This document shows, in pieces, positions 1 to 11,199 of a DNA stretch of 64,000 bases. A program made the translations under genes and the position numbers. The first letter of the stretch is position 1, and every line of letters begins with the position of its first letter. This DNA is from Isoetes taiwanensis (lineage: Eukaryota > Streptophyta > Lycopodiopsida > Isoetales > Isoetaceae), in NCBI GenBank assembly GCA_021234155.1, contig JAJEKV010000471.1, positions 1 to 64,000 of the forward strand. Direction: 5' to 3'. The notes under the pieces are model-generated. The model ran no database searches and had not been told where the DNA came from. It was given only the letters and a program-made list of their open reading frames with translations.

Positions 1-99
1 AAGATTACTTTTGTCAATCCCATTAGAAAATTGGTGAATGGCATTTTTGAACTTTTCCTAAGAATGCTTGTCCAATATTTAGAAATTAAAAAGAATTTT

Positions 100-370
100 G
101 CTGAAAGTCTTTTACGCGTTGTAACGGGCGAGGTGCAAGGCTAAAGCCCACAAGATAAGGTTATCATTCCCAACGAGGTCGATAACCAAAAAATTTGGAT
201 CGAGGTCGAGGCCAGATATTTGCACGTAAGGCCGGGACGAGGCCTTACGTGCAAATATCTGGCCGAGGACATACAACCGAGGCCACGTATTTTTCTCGGG
301 CTGATAACTAATTATCTCCTAGTACTGATAACTAGTTATCACTCCTAGGAGTGATAACTTAATTATCGGA
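100..370. repeat. Cluster of perfect palindromes and a 24-bp-arm hairpin
   Basis: Positions 210-233 and 241-264 are perfect inverted repeats of 24 bases (arms begin GGCCAGATATTTGC) around a 7-base loop. About 60 bases on, TGATAACTAGTTATCA (326-341) is a perfect 16-base palindrome. It overlaps a 26-base perfect palindrome at 334-359 centred on CCTAGG. A further near-palindrome, GATAACTAATTATC, lies at 303-316. No coding frame is convincing here. The structure fits the remnant of a foldback or MITE-type element or a cruciform-forming site; I cannot name a family. Confidence 0.75.
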
Positions 371-1100
371 CTCTCCCTTTACACTAGAGTCTTTGATAAG
401 GGCTATAATTACACAATAAATTAGAGTGGAAAATGTTTCTCAAATTTTTCTTTTGTTGCAACATTACAGTTGGCAATTTGGCCAATTATCAACGTGCTAT
501 TTCATTCTCAGATAGATGGTTAAAATTAACCTTACATGATTCATCAATATAACTTGTTAAAAAAAAAACACACGCACACACACAATGGATCTGGCTAGAG
601 ATAAATGTTGTACCCTTATGATTGTCTGATGTAGTATTGGCACGTGAACAAATAGGTTCAATGCTTCAGGCAGATTCACAAGATCAAAATTACAAAGGAG
701 ACATGACCCTTTAACAATGTAACAAATAGTTTGGAACTTTTGAGCTTTAATCTAGGTTCCTAAAAATTTGGAACCAATCATCTAAAGCTTGATTCATATT
801 AGGGGATTTTAAAAGATTTAGACTGCAATGTAAGATCTTCACACACTAGAACAAAGTAAGTTCAATGCATTTGAACAAGAGCTATCTAAGATTTAGATCC
901 TCAATGGTTAAATTCCATTTGACCAATTATAGTTTGAACCTACCCAACCAATAATTTCCACTAAATCAAACTAAACATACATGGCAAGGTCAATGTATTC
1001 AGAGATATCCATATTTGTATTGGCAATGATGAAAGGATTCAAACATGTGTGGCCGAATTAGGTTTTCCATCGGGATGATTCCATTAAATTAGAATGTCTA
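371..1100. other. AT-rich sequence without recognised gene
   Basis: No open frame with recognisable protein content. A short A-run followed by an AC-rich stretch sits near 557-585. Nothing else stands out. Confidence 0.5.
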
Positions 1101-1207
1101 AACTCTACCGATGGCAAATCCTTGCCCCTTTTCTATCATACGTGAAAATCGCAGATAGCAAATCTTTGACCCGAAAACCACTTGCAAAATTGCTAGTAGC
1201 AAATTTC

Positions 1208-1295
1208 TGTGAAATTGTTGATGGCAGAATTGTTGAGAATTTCTTTGCAAATTGTTGATGGCAGAGTCTGTTGATGGGAGAATCGTTGTGGTTGT
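1208..1295. repeat. Short degenerate tandem motif (TGTTGATGGCAGA)
   Basis: The phrase AATTGTTGATGGCAGA occurs near 1213 and 1250 and in altered form near 1268 (TGTTGATGGGAGAATCGTTG). Related GATGGCAAAT and GATAGCAAAT phrases occur upstream, near 1110 and 1155. It is a weak local duplication array. The minus-strand ORF across it is not recognisable. Confidence 0.5.
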
Positions 1296-1329
1296 ATGTC
1301 ATTGCGATAGAATCGGGTGGCAAAGTCTA

Positions 1330-1930
1330 GGTGTTGTCTTTGTTATCCAAAAAGCACATCTACTCTGTATGGATTCAGATGAAATACATAAAATGCGAGG
1401 GGCATTTAATGATATATGAGATTCCTCTGAGGGCGCATATGTTGACCAATGGCATTACAAAAATTTTATGAAAACTCATGTGTATGTCGTCAAATTTGTC
1501 AAATCGTATGGGTATTTTGTAGTTTTTCCCTTAATTCATTCACATTACTACCTCTAACTTCAAAGTTATATGTTGTTTCAATATGTCAATGCCACATTAC
1601 GAGAAAAGCATTTGGTAAAGTTTCGTTTGTGAAGACGAATTGCTAAAACTGGAAGAGAAACATGAATAAGTTAGCTCGGAAATAAACACTCAAGGGTGGT
1701 TTTAATATTTTGATAGTGATCTATTGGTTAGACAATTGGGTTCAAGCTGGTACAACTTTTTTTGTACAAGTTGTACTTTCTTGAGATTTGAGACTATACT
1801 TCTTTTTATTCATTTCACCTAAATCAATTGTTTTGATAAATAAATTACCAACCGAAAACCATTTAATATTGGAACCATGTCATAATTCACGACCTTATTT
1901 TAGCAAGTTTTAATAAACCACTATAATATA
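1330..1930. other. No recognised feature
   Basis: AT-rich sequence; a 65-residue open frame at 1449-1646 (+) shows no family signature. Confidence 0.4.
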
Positions 1931-2085
1931 TATAAACTCTAGAACCATGTTAAATAACCACTATCCATTAATAGTTGATAAGAAAAGTCATATCATAAAC
2001 CACTATCAATTCCAAAACCACTATGGCATCGTGGTTTTCTTCTATAAAAACATTCATGCATAAGAAACCACATATATCATGGTTT
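1890..2085. repeat. Dispersed AACCACTAT motif with small hairpin and TATA-like box
   Basis: AACCACTAT or close variants recur about five times, with intervening AACCATG phrases. One copy forms a hairpin with arms AAAACCAC and GTGGTTTT around 2025-2042, and a weaker one follows near 2067-2090. TATAAAAA lies at about 2043. It could be a promoter, but no convincing gene follows, so I treat it as a repeat cluster. Confidence 0.4.
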
Positions 2086-4010
2086 TTAGGTGTTTCAGTA
2101 CTGGTTAAATATAATAGTTCATTTTTGGGCTCCTTGTGATGTGCTTGTTGGCTATAGAGCCGCCCTCGACTTCTCTTTGCTCCTCTTCCTCATTGGCAAT
2201 TTGTCTCTCCTTGGCCATGCCGCTGGTTCCTTTGGGCGCCAACTCCGATCGCTGAATCAAGTGGCACTGGTGTCTTTCTTCCTCAGTACGCAGGATCAAA
2301 CCTCTTCACATTGTTGTTTTCATCCATCTTTTGCTTTGTGTAATTCATGCTTGTTCTTTTCTAACATATTGCTCATCTTTATCTCTCGCTTAGCTTGCTC
2401 TCTTGTTCTCCTTCCTTTGCGCATTGTTCAAGTGTTGAACTTGAATGTGGATGACATCGATCTCCCTGTGTCACCGTTTCTTACCATCCGATTTTGCTTA
2501 CTGGGTATGCTTCCTTTCTTCTTAGTATGTCAAGTTAGATCTTCTTACGGATTAGTGCTTGATCTTCAGTAGTCATCTTTTGTTTCTTGCATTCTCTAGA
2601 GTTTGATCATTTTCTAGAATTGGATTGGGTTGGCAGTGCTATGTTAACATAAGCACGTTATCCTGAGATTTTTTTGGAGCTATGTGCAAAACTCAAGATC
2701 AGTCTTACTGCTTTTCTTTTTAATTATGGGATGAAAGTGCTTTATGCAGTATATGACGCGGCCAGGGATGTCGGATTTGCTATGGATCCCCATGCCCGGA
2801 CGGTGGAAACGCGCCTTTAAAGATTAGATTTTCTTCTTAGGTTAAGGTCATTTGAGCATTTCAGGACGGCAATCTTCTTACATTGCCTCTGTCTCTTATG
2901 CTCTTTTTACCTTATTTTCTGTTCTTTGTTCAGCCCTTCACATAGTTGACTTAAGGTTTTGTAGAGATATGGGGCAGATTTTAGCAATGACTAATTCGAG
3001 AGCTGCTTTACAGGCTTAGAAATTGTCACTGGAGAGGAAGCTGGAGCCACAACCTTAGTGTTCATGCTACGATATGCTTAAGGCTTCATGTTTGTTCCAG
3101 TTAGTTAGCTGCCAATTGTATCTTATATCTTACCGGTTACTGCTTCTTTTAAATATGTCTAACCCATAAGATTGCTTTGGATACCCTTTTTATTTTACGA
3201 TGCAAATAGATAAGTTGCATTTGTAATGGTGACCGAACTTGATCCATAATCCACAATTTTCTGTTTCATTTTGTGCTTGATGCTCGTTTTAAAATAAATA
3301 GTCTGGTTTTAGGTGACCATTGAGATAAACACTAGAATCTGCCGCGATTTATTTCGATACATGGAATTGCAGAGAGGTAGTGCTTTGTGAGTGCTTTAAT
3401 AAGCGCGTAAAGGCAACTATGAACATGGAATTGATGTACTTGAGTTATATGTGTTGACACATTTGGATACTATGTGTCTTTGCTATTTATTATCTAAAAT
3501 GAGTGTGAATAATAATCTCGGTGCTGATCGATGCATCTATAATGTGTCTTGAGAGAAAAGAGACAGAAGCATATGCTATGCTTGATGAGGATATAAAAAT
3601 GCTTTGAGATTGAGAAGACGAGGCCAATTCTGTATATTATACAAAGATATTGCGCCAAGGGCAAAGAATATTCTTTGATTTCAAATCCCTTTCATGACTT
3701 ATAGTCGAAAGTGCATTTGAGTAATTTAGTGAACAATGTGCATTCAAGTGTTGTTGGGAGAGATGAGCGATGCAGTGTTCACCTGCAAGGCTAGTGGTGA
3801 AGTCTTGAGAAATAGAGTGTGTGGAAGAAAACAAGACTAACATGCAAAATGATAACCACTGACTACTAGTAAGAAAAAGAAAGGCCTTGAAAGAGGAATG
3901 CGATTGTAAAAATTTAAGCAATATGGAAAGGAGTGAGCTACATGCGATGAATAGCAAACGCCAAGGAAGGGAGAGAAGGATTATTAGATTCTTTTGCAGG
4001 TGATGCATTC
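2086..4010. other. Unassigned region, no convincing gene
   Basis: A 160-residue plus-strand frame at 2090-2572 is rich in Leu, Phe and Ser, as expected by chance on a T-rich strand, and has no recognisable domain. CT-rich sequence around 2160-2280 resembles plant 5'-leader DNA, but I cannot define exons. From 2600 to 4010 I see nothing identifiable. Confidence 0.35.
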
Positions 4011-4019
4011 AGCTATTGG

Positions 4020-5170
4020 CAGAAGAAAGCTGCTGATTTAGACGTCATGAAATGGAAGCGTATTTTTCATGGCTATAATTGGGGAGGAACATGTGCAACT
4101 TGTGGAACTATATAAATTAATGCAAAGTGAAGATAGGGCAATTTGTTGTAACTATGGAAAGCGTATGCTAGACGGGTTACCAGTGTTGCTTAGACAACTT
4201 GAACTATTATATGATGCAAGAGGCTTAAAATGCATTGAGCAGGTGAAAGTGAATTGGTTATTACGTTTCACAAGTCTTGGTGTGAGTGGCCAATTTATGA
4301 ACCTTAAAGTGTACCATCATCAGTAGTGAAATGTTTACTATTTTCAACTATTTAAATCACAAAATAGTGAAATTGTTGTCTATGATAAGATTGCTATGTT
4401 CTATTCTCTGTCCTATTAGTAATTCATATTCAATATCACATTACCCTTGCATTTTTACTATGCCTATCACTCTTTCATGTCATACTAAGAAGTAATTGTT
4501 AAGGTCAAGATATCATTGGTTTTCCAACGGTATTAGTTTTTCATGGTAGGCATTAATGAATGGCGGCTTTGTCTTGGAAAGCGGAAGAAACCTTAGGTGT
4601 GCCGAGGGAAACCCAAGCTTCTAATTATAGAATAATCTTTGTGTTTTTCCGTCTTTTAGGAAAGATATGAGCCAATTTTCAAGAAGATAGGATAGGGTTG
4701 TTACTTGTTGAATTTCTATTTGTTTGTCATGAGCAGGACTACAATGGTTTCAAATTGGTGCGAATAATTTGGTATAATTCAAAATCGACTTTAGAAAACC
4801 ATAAGCTTCACCATATTTCATCCTATATATTTTATCAAACTTTATTGCAAGGTGTTTAAGATCATCGTTTTCTTGGCATAAATATATTATCTGGGCATTT
4901 TTTCGTCCCTCTGCTTGAGTGCATTCTTCAAACACAACCTAGACATCTAGGAATCTATTCATGGTTCTTGGTATCCACTCATCAGTGATAAAGAATTTAC
5001 TTTGTAAGTCTGTTTCTCACAAGTTTTTTGTATTCTTGTGTTTATGCAGCAACACTAGAGAATTGCTAAGTTTCTTTTTCCTATTTGCAACATTCAATTT
5101 GTGAGTTATTAGCGTATTTGAATGCCTTGCCTTATGAATTATGAATTGGGCATGGAAATAAGCATTCCAC
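4020..5170. other. Two unassigned small open frames in AT-rich DNA
   Basis: A plus-strand frame at 4069-4326 (85 residues) and a minus-strand frame at 4750-4935 (61 residues, with a hydrophilic stretch and a basic KFDKIYRMKYGEAYGF segment) have protein-like composition. I recognise neither. They may be exon or transposon fragments. The rest is AT-rich and uninformative. Confidence 0.25.
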
Positions 5171-5304
5171 CGATATGTTTGAGTCGTTTTTTTGGCTTGC
5201 CCTAAAGGGAAAACCCTCATCCCCAATGGGTTTGTGGCATATTCCAAGTATATGTCAGTATATGCTCGAAAACATGACTTTGAAGTGCCATTTCACTCTC
5301 GCGT

Positions 5305-5325
5305 CACGGAGGGCAACCCTCCGTG
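5305..5325. repeat. Perfect 9-bp hairpin (CACGGAGGG/CCCTCCGTG)
   Basis: Perfect 9-base arms around CAA. Related GGGTTGCCCT/AGGGCAACCC phrases occur at about 5611-5628 and 24511-24535, suggesting ends of a short dispersed inverted-repeat element. The internal parts do not match well enough to call copies. Confidence 0.5.
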
Positions 5326-5329
5326 CGCA

Positions 5330-6030
5330 GCACCTTGTTTATTTTGATCTAAAAAGTCAAAAGGTTGGCAAATTTCTTTGAATTAAATTCAATTCTAACC
5401 TAAGACAAAGTAGGTCGACTTGAAGGTTGGAGTCGTCGAAAGATGGGCCTACTATGCATTCAAAATAATGAATTTGACATCATAAACATCACAGGCTTGT
5501 GATTCTGATTGAAGACCATGAATATTGATGGAGAGTCAGAATCTCGTCCTCAAAGTGATCATATAGAAAAGAGTACCTTCATTGTGCAGTTGCATTTGGG
5601 GAGATGTATTTCGGGGTTGCCCTTAAGGCCAAATTTGCATAGGTGTAATTTAGAATGGTATTAATCTTAGGTTCGAGATTAGTTATATTGGCGAATTTCT
5701 CCGGCTAGAATATTTAGCTATAGAAGCGTGAAAGTGAATCTTGATCAATATTATTTAGCCTAGAAATTGGCAATTGTTTGATTTCCCAAGCCAAATTTAA
5801 GTAGGGAATAATGACCACATGTTTGAATACATACACATTGGTGAAAAATAAGTTCATACCACATAACTTAGACAACTACTCCAACCAACTTAACATTGCC
5901 TTTGCTTATTGGGTGCAAATGAAATAAAATTCCACTCAGATAAGATGGAAATGTAGTTGTGATAAATTATCCTAAGACAACACCATTGTATTTGTGTACC
6001 GAAAATTATCCCAACACACAAACCATTGTC
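5330..6030. other. No recognised gene
   Basis: AT-rich; only the GGGGTTGCCCTTAAGGCC phrase near 5611 is notable. A 79-residue minus-strand frame at 5890-6129 is not recognisable and overlaps the PPR relic on the other strand. Confidence 0.4.
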
Positions 6031-6790
6031 TACCATTAAGTATACTAAGAATTTCGAGAGCCACTTCTCCTTTTTGAGAGAATGCAACAAGAAGGATTGA
6101 AGCCGGATAAGGTAATCTTTATGCAGCATTCTTAATGCTTGTGATAATGATATACATGGTAAACAAGTTCATATTGTTGTCCTTTTTAAGTGGACCGAAT
6201 TAACACTATTGTTAGAAATCTTGTCATCAATATGTATATGCAATGGGAACATAGACCATGCTCATCAGTTATTCCATGGGATGCGATCAAGGAATGGAGT
6301 TTAGGTGGAACATAATCATATCATGATATGCACATCATGGAAATTTTAAGGAGGTATTTTCTCTGCTTTAAAACCATGCAATTAGAAGGATTGACACCAA
6401 ATAATGTTACATTTGTGACCGTCCGAACTATTGGGACAAGGCAAATATTTTCATGCGGATTGTTCAATTAGGGGCCTTGAATTAGATCTATTTGTGGGAA
6501 GTGCACTATTTGATGGGATGCTTATAAGGGATATTGTTGTGTGGAGCACATTGTTTGGTGGATATGCTCAAAGTAGGAACTTCCAAGATATGATTAAGTT
6601 GTTTTCTCAAATGCAACAAGAATCAACAAAACCAAGTATTGCTCAGATATCTCAACATTTTTGGTGTATGCATTACGCGTGTATGCTAACACTTTAACAA
6701 ATTTACTCGAGTCAAATACAAAGGTTGGAAGCATTCTTGTTGAATTTTATGCGTTGTGCATCAAATACTTGGTGCTTTAATGGATAGAAA
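6030..6790 (+). pseudogene. Broken pentatricopeptide-repeat (PPR) protein gene
   Basis: PPR proteins are helical-repeat RNA-binding proteins, mostly imported into chloroplasts or mitochondria. Plus-strand remnants in different frames read as PPR units: RMQQEGLKPDKVIF near 6080, then SICICNGNIDHAHQLFHGMRS near 6230-6290, QLEGLTPNNVTFVTV near 6380, and a longer stretch at 6431-6660. That stretch contains GLELDLFVGSAL, RDIVVWSTLFGGYAQ and KLFSQMQQESTKPS. These match the alternating P, L and S unit phrases of plant-type PPR proteins (VGSALxDMY, RDVVxWxxLIxGYAQ, MQxEGxxPxxVTF). Frame changes and in-frame stops separate the units, and parts of motifs are missing. No start, organelle targeting peptide or E/DYW tail is visible. 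I am confident of the family, not of which PPR gene it came from. Confidence 0.8.
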
Positions 6791-6819
6791 AAACATAAGA
6801 AAGGGATTGGTTTTGCGGG

Positions 6820-7102
6820 GTTCAATTCCTGCAGCTATGTCTAAATTTGGTTGCTATTTAAGAATATGTTTCTTGCTGGACTTTACCATTCACGTGAACT
6901 AATACTTGTTGAATCCAAAAAATACATCCGCTATAACATTTGCTGATTAGTTCATATAAGCCTTTTTGCCGCATTTTATGTGAACTTTACCAAACTTTAG
7001 CGAGTTCAATTCTATGACTTTATCTAAATTTTGTTGCCACTTAACAATATCTACTTAGCTGGACTTTACCATTCCCAGTGAACTAATACTTGTTGAATCC
7101 AT
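6820..7102 (+). repeat. Direct repeat of about 95 bp, 187 bp apart
   Basis: 6820-6915 and 7007-7102 align over their length. Both include GGACTTTACCATTC and end in AACTAATACTTGTTGAATCCA, with scattered substitutions. The units lie just downstream of the PPR relic. Confidence 0.75.
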
Positions 7103-7109
7103 GTAAGAC

Positions 7110-8390
7110 TAATAGTTCATGAAAGACTTTGCTGTTTTGCAAGACTTCGATTTGATATGACAACGAATTGGCGGGTGTGTTTTGGTCCATGTGTTGCTGC
7201 AATCTCAAGTGCTTGTTATTCTTTGTCCACAACACGATGAAATCATACACATGTCTTAGAAGATTGATTCTTTGCTAGATATATTCTCGTCTTATATGTA
7301 ACTTGGGTTTGGAAGGGCTTTCATATTCATGCTTGCTCAATAACCATGTTTGCTCGACTTTAATCTTAAGCGGATGGTTATTTAAATTTGAACAAACTTT
7401 GGAACTTTTAAGTTCAATGACGGTTAGAAGTTCAAGAGACAATGGTATTCAGCTTACACTTAAACATGATCATTGACAATGAACATTGACATTTTTAAGA
7501 CAATAGTATTCACATCACACTTAAAATGCATTGAAGGATATATTCGAAAAGCGGATAAGAAGAATGTACACACGGCATGCATGCAATTAGACATTAGATT
7601 ACATGTTCCAAAAACTTTCAGAGTTTGAAAAAAAAGCTGAGAATACTTGAACATAAGCACACAATGGTGAATATATTTAAGACATTGAAGAATAAACTCG
7701 AAATCGAAGGAAATACACAAGAAATACATGGTGATTTTATATTATATACTCCCAAAACAACCGTCTCTTGGACAGATTTACAAAAAGGCACATTACATAG
7801 CGGGCATGTTCCATCACAAAAGAGGTAGCATCATAAGTTATGGAGATGAGTTATGGAGATTCATATACATGGTCGAAAAACAAAAAGCACAACATTGAAA
7901 AAAACACGTGGGTATCCTAGGCACGCCCAGGGCGGCATCCCGGAAGCTCCATACGCAGGTCATTGCCACCAGCTTGAATAACCATCTCCAAAAGGCTCAT
8001 GAATTACGAATGAGGACGGTCTAGCCACTCTTTGAACCTTCTCTCAAAACTACAGCTCCCTTTCGAACTAGGCTCCACCTCCACACATGAAAATCTGGCG
8101 ACATACTTGATCCTCTTGCCCGGTTGGCTAGGAATTCACAGATTCGTCCATGGGAACTCGGGCGGTGATCTTGATTGGTGGCCATGCTCGTTACGATTCT
8201 GGTGGGTATGGTTAAGGAATTGGGAGGAAGATGAAGAGCTCGATTCCAATCGAGTGCAATGGAGTGCATGCATCTGAAATGTCTTTGCTCTCATTCTAAA
8301 AAGGCGTGCCATGCAATCAATGCCTTCGATCCAACTGATTTTTTTTTTTACTTTTGTTGGTTTAGGGTTGTGCAAGTTTGGTGAACTATT
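7110..8390. other. Unassigned region
   Basis: No recognisable protein. Overlapping frames at 8021-8396 on both strands lie in sequence of higher GC than its surroundings, which could be a leader exon or an old insertion. No motif supports either reading. Confidence 0.3.
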
Positions 8391-8394
8391 GGTC

Positions 8395-8700
8395 ACATTT
8401 GTTATTTGTTAATGGTCACATTTGGAAATATTTATGAAGTTCATGGTTCAAAATTGAACCATAAACTTTATGAACCATGAACTTTATCAAAATTGAACCA
8501 TACTTTATAAGTGCTGAACTTTATGAAGTTTATGGTGAACCTTGAACCTTTTATGGTCACATTTGTTAATTTTACGAAGTTCATGATTCAAAATTTTGCA
8601 AAGCATAACTAGCATAACTAGCATTTTATGGTCACAATTTTGCAAAGCATAACTAGCATGTTCATTATGCAAAGCAATGGTCACAATTATGTTTAATATG
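8395..8700. repeat. Local array of short direct and inverted repeats
   Basis: Built from a few phrases: GAACTTTATGAA and its inverse TTCATGGTTC (8430-8550), TATGGTCACA at intervals, and TTTTGCAAAGCATAACTAGCAT twice (about 8593 and 8637). No coding content. Confidence 0.65.
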
Positions 8701-9023
8701 GTAACAAGTATTATGGAAACTTAGAATTGTTTTGAAGTTTGATGTTCATACAAGTATTGCAATTGAAAATACAAAGGGAGTTTAGGGTTGAGAAACCTTG
8801 TATTGATTTGCTATAAAATTTTTGCCATAACAGTCTCTCAAAGGGTGGGTGAGGAATGGATCCATGTGGAAAGGGTTGGGCTCTTCCCACATGGACCCAA
8901 TCCAACTTAAAATTGAAAACAACAACCTTATATATGACTAAGTTTATTTAACACCTAAGCATGTGGGATAATTCAACCACTACAGCTATTTAGGGTTTTT
9001 AACTTCGACCCTTAGGATGGGTT

Positions 9024-9115
9024 TCAGAACTGATATTGATTGTTAAGTTCTGCTATTGATTGTTGATATTAAGAACTGATATTAATTGTTAAGTTTCAGA
9101 ACTGATATTGATATG
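9024..9115 (+). repeat. Three imperfect tandem copies of a 25-40 bp unit
   Basis: AGAACTGATATTGATTGTTAAGTT-type units recur at about 9027, 9070 and 9099, with an extra TGCTATTGATTGTTGATATTA segment between the first two. Confidence 0.65.
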
Positions 9116-9425
9116 CTGACTTGCTCTAAAAATCATTGTCATATTTTGATCCCAAGAATTTGATACAAAAATTCTTGGGATAGATGGTTGATACAAAAAT
9201 CTGCACAATTTGAAACAAGAATTTGCACAAAATCGATACAACAATACAACTATACAACGGGTTTCGATATGCACAAATTAAGATATGCCATAAATAACGA
9301 TACAAATGCAGTTCTTTATAAAGTTTGAGATTCATAAGAAATCGATAACAATATACCTTTTTCCAATTCTTTGTCTCTTGCTTCTCCACTCATTTAGTTT
9401 GTTCTCGCCATTCGATTACTCGTGG

Positions 9426-9595
9426 GTATAAATTTATAGAGGAGGTGTCTCTCGGTATAAATTTATACCACGAGATTTCTCAAAGTGTATAAATTTATAC
9501 CAAAGATACACCTGACGGGATAAATTTATCGACACAAGGTCTAAGCATTATAAATTTATATCGCCCTTGCTCACGCGGTATAAAGTTATACCGCG
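9426..9595. repeat. Six-unit array of AT-rich palindromes, about 31-bp period
   Basis: Variants of the palindrome GTATAAATTTATAC occur at 9426-9438, 9454-9469, 9487-9500, 9519-9530, 9549-9560 and 9574-9595. The last extends to CGCGGTATAAAGTTATACCG. Centres are 30-32 bases apart, and the 15-17-base spacers differ from each other. A phased palindrome array could be a protein-binding array or a diverged satellite. No adjacent gene is assignable. Confidence 0.8.
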
Positions 9596-9599
9596 GTGA

Positions 9600-11060
9600 A
9601 CGCGTCTTGCTCGTCGGCTCCCTTCTCCCATGGTTTCATATTCGGTCCACTAGCGAGCGGAAACAAATCCTATTACGTGGTTAATGCTAGCCAGAAACTT
9701 CGAGCTCTCGACATTCAAAGCCCCAGTACCTCCCGCTTGTACATGTTATTTTCCACGGTGCTGCTTTTTACGCCACCATCTCCTCGCCTCAAGGGCCGTT
9801 TGCCACCACCAATGCATTTTACTCCACCGTGAGCCCATGGAACAACGCAACCTTCCTCCACCCATTCATTTCACTCAAAGAACTAAGACGAAGCTCGGAC
9901 TCTCCTCTCGCTCATTTTAGTCCGCCTCCCCTTAGTTCATCTTAGACAGCCCCACCGGGCACAAATTACTCCATTACCATCCATCTGGCTACATGATGCC
10001 ACTTTAGTGGGAGTAGTTAGCCGGCCATGCAACTCCCCTGTGTTTTATGAGACTTCAAGAGTTGCTCAACTACGCCACCAACCCTCGACTTCTTTCCCAA
10101 GGAAAAGGCAAACCTCTTCCATCCAAGACCACCCCATCTCACATCATCCAAAGAGTACAATCGGGTCCATTCCTACCATGTCGGATTTTAAGAAACACCT
10201 CATGTTGATCTCTCGATGATGATGTAGCACGGCCCACACTGGCCCCTGTTCGAATTCAAAGCTCCCCTAGTGAAAATCTTAAGTGAAACTTACACATGAG
10301 AGCTTGTACATCACAAAGAAGAAAGAAACTAATGGATGAGGGTCACTTGAGAGCAACACATACAAAACATTGTTGTCTTCAACTGCTTGCTAAAGATTGA
10401 CTAAAAGAATTAAGGTTGATTCGCGGATAACTATAGTTCAATGACTTTGTAAGACCAAGGGGCTACTTAGCCTTTAATATTCGGCCGATTATGGTGACAA
10501 GTTTACTTACACACGTTTGGTGGCCACATCGCCTCATCAAACGACCTTTAAAATGATGCATGCTTTAGCCGCCAGACGGCTTCACCGCTTTGAAGAAAAC
10601 TTGACAAGAATCTCGGCATTAACGACTCATCGCCATTCGAAGTATATCCGTAATTCATGCTCCTCAATGTGTTTCCTAGATGGAAGGCTTCTTCAAGGAG
10701 TCTTTAGAAACCGCCTAACATCCCTATGTACCACTTGAGGACAACTTCACGAAACGTGAAGTCTACAATAATTATAGGATGTGTGTTGTTGAGGCCGGAG
10801 AATGCCATGTATACTACTTCTTTATGCGGGCTCAAAAAAAATGTGTCTATTCCTAGAAAGCACCGGATGTCTGTTTGTACTACATGCTCAAATTAAAAGC
10901 TCGAGTCGAGGAATGCAAGGACACTTCACACTAAAAATAAGCTTCCACAACGACTCTATTTCTACTCGGTGGTAGGTTTTTTCCCCGAACATGTTTTTAT
11001 TTCAGATGCATTGAAAGAGAAACCGAACAAGCACAGAGAACAACAATCTTTGGAAAAGAG
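9600..11060. other. Unassigned, moderately GC-rich region
   Basis: Several frames of 70-80 residues (9596-9920, 10007-10219, 10517-10738) lack family signatures. The region adjoins the left repeat of the DIRS-like element and may contain flanking or internal remnants of it. Confidence 0.3.
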
Positions 11061-11063
11061 AAA

Positions 11064-11193
11064 ATGGCATCGATCCGAGGCCGTCCGGATCGGGCATTCC
11101 GGGAAGGGGCGAGCCGCTATATGAGACGCCATTCCAGCCAGGTGTTCTTCTTCTTCACAAAGCAGAAGATTCTCCATCTTTGCCTTTGACTCC
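11064..11193 (+). repeat. Left flanking repeat of the DIRS-like element
   Basis: Starts around GGCATCGATCCG, contains GCTATATGAGACGCCATTCC and ends near CTCCATCTTTGCCTTTGACT. It aligns with 18012-18150 with substitutions and small gaps. Both copies carry a GATCCG...CGGATC inverted pair near the left end. Confidence 0.7.
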
Positions 11194-11199
11194 CTCCTC

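Noticed and set aside
2090-2572. 160-codon ORF after a TATA-like box
   Set aside because: Hydrophobic composition is typical of chance ORFs on a T-rich strand, and no family or membrane-protein pattern is recognisable.
6770-6845. tRNA gene suggested by GGTTCAATTCC near 6819
   Set aside because: No matching acceptor stem, D-arm or anticodon arm can be drawn upstream.
9426-9595. CRISPR array
   Set aside because: Regular palindromes with varying spacers look similar in layout, but the repeats are only 12-22 bases, degenerate and AT-rich, there are no cas genes, and the host is a plant.
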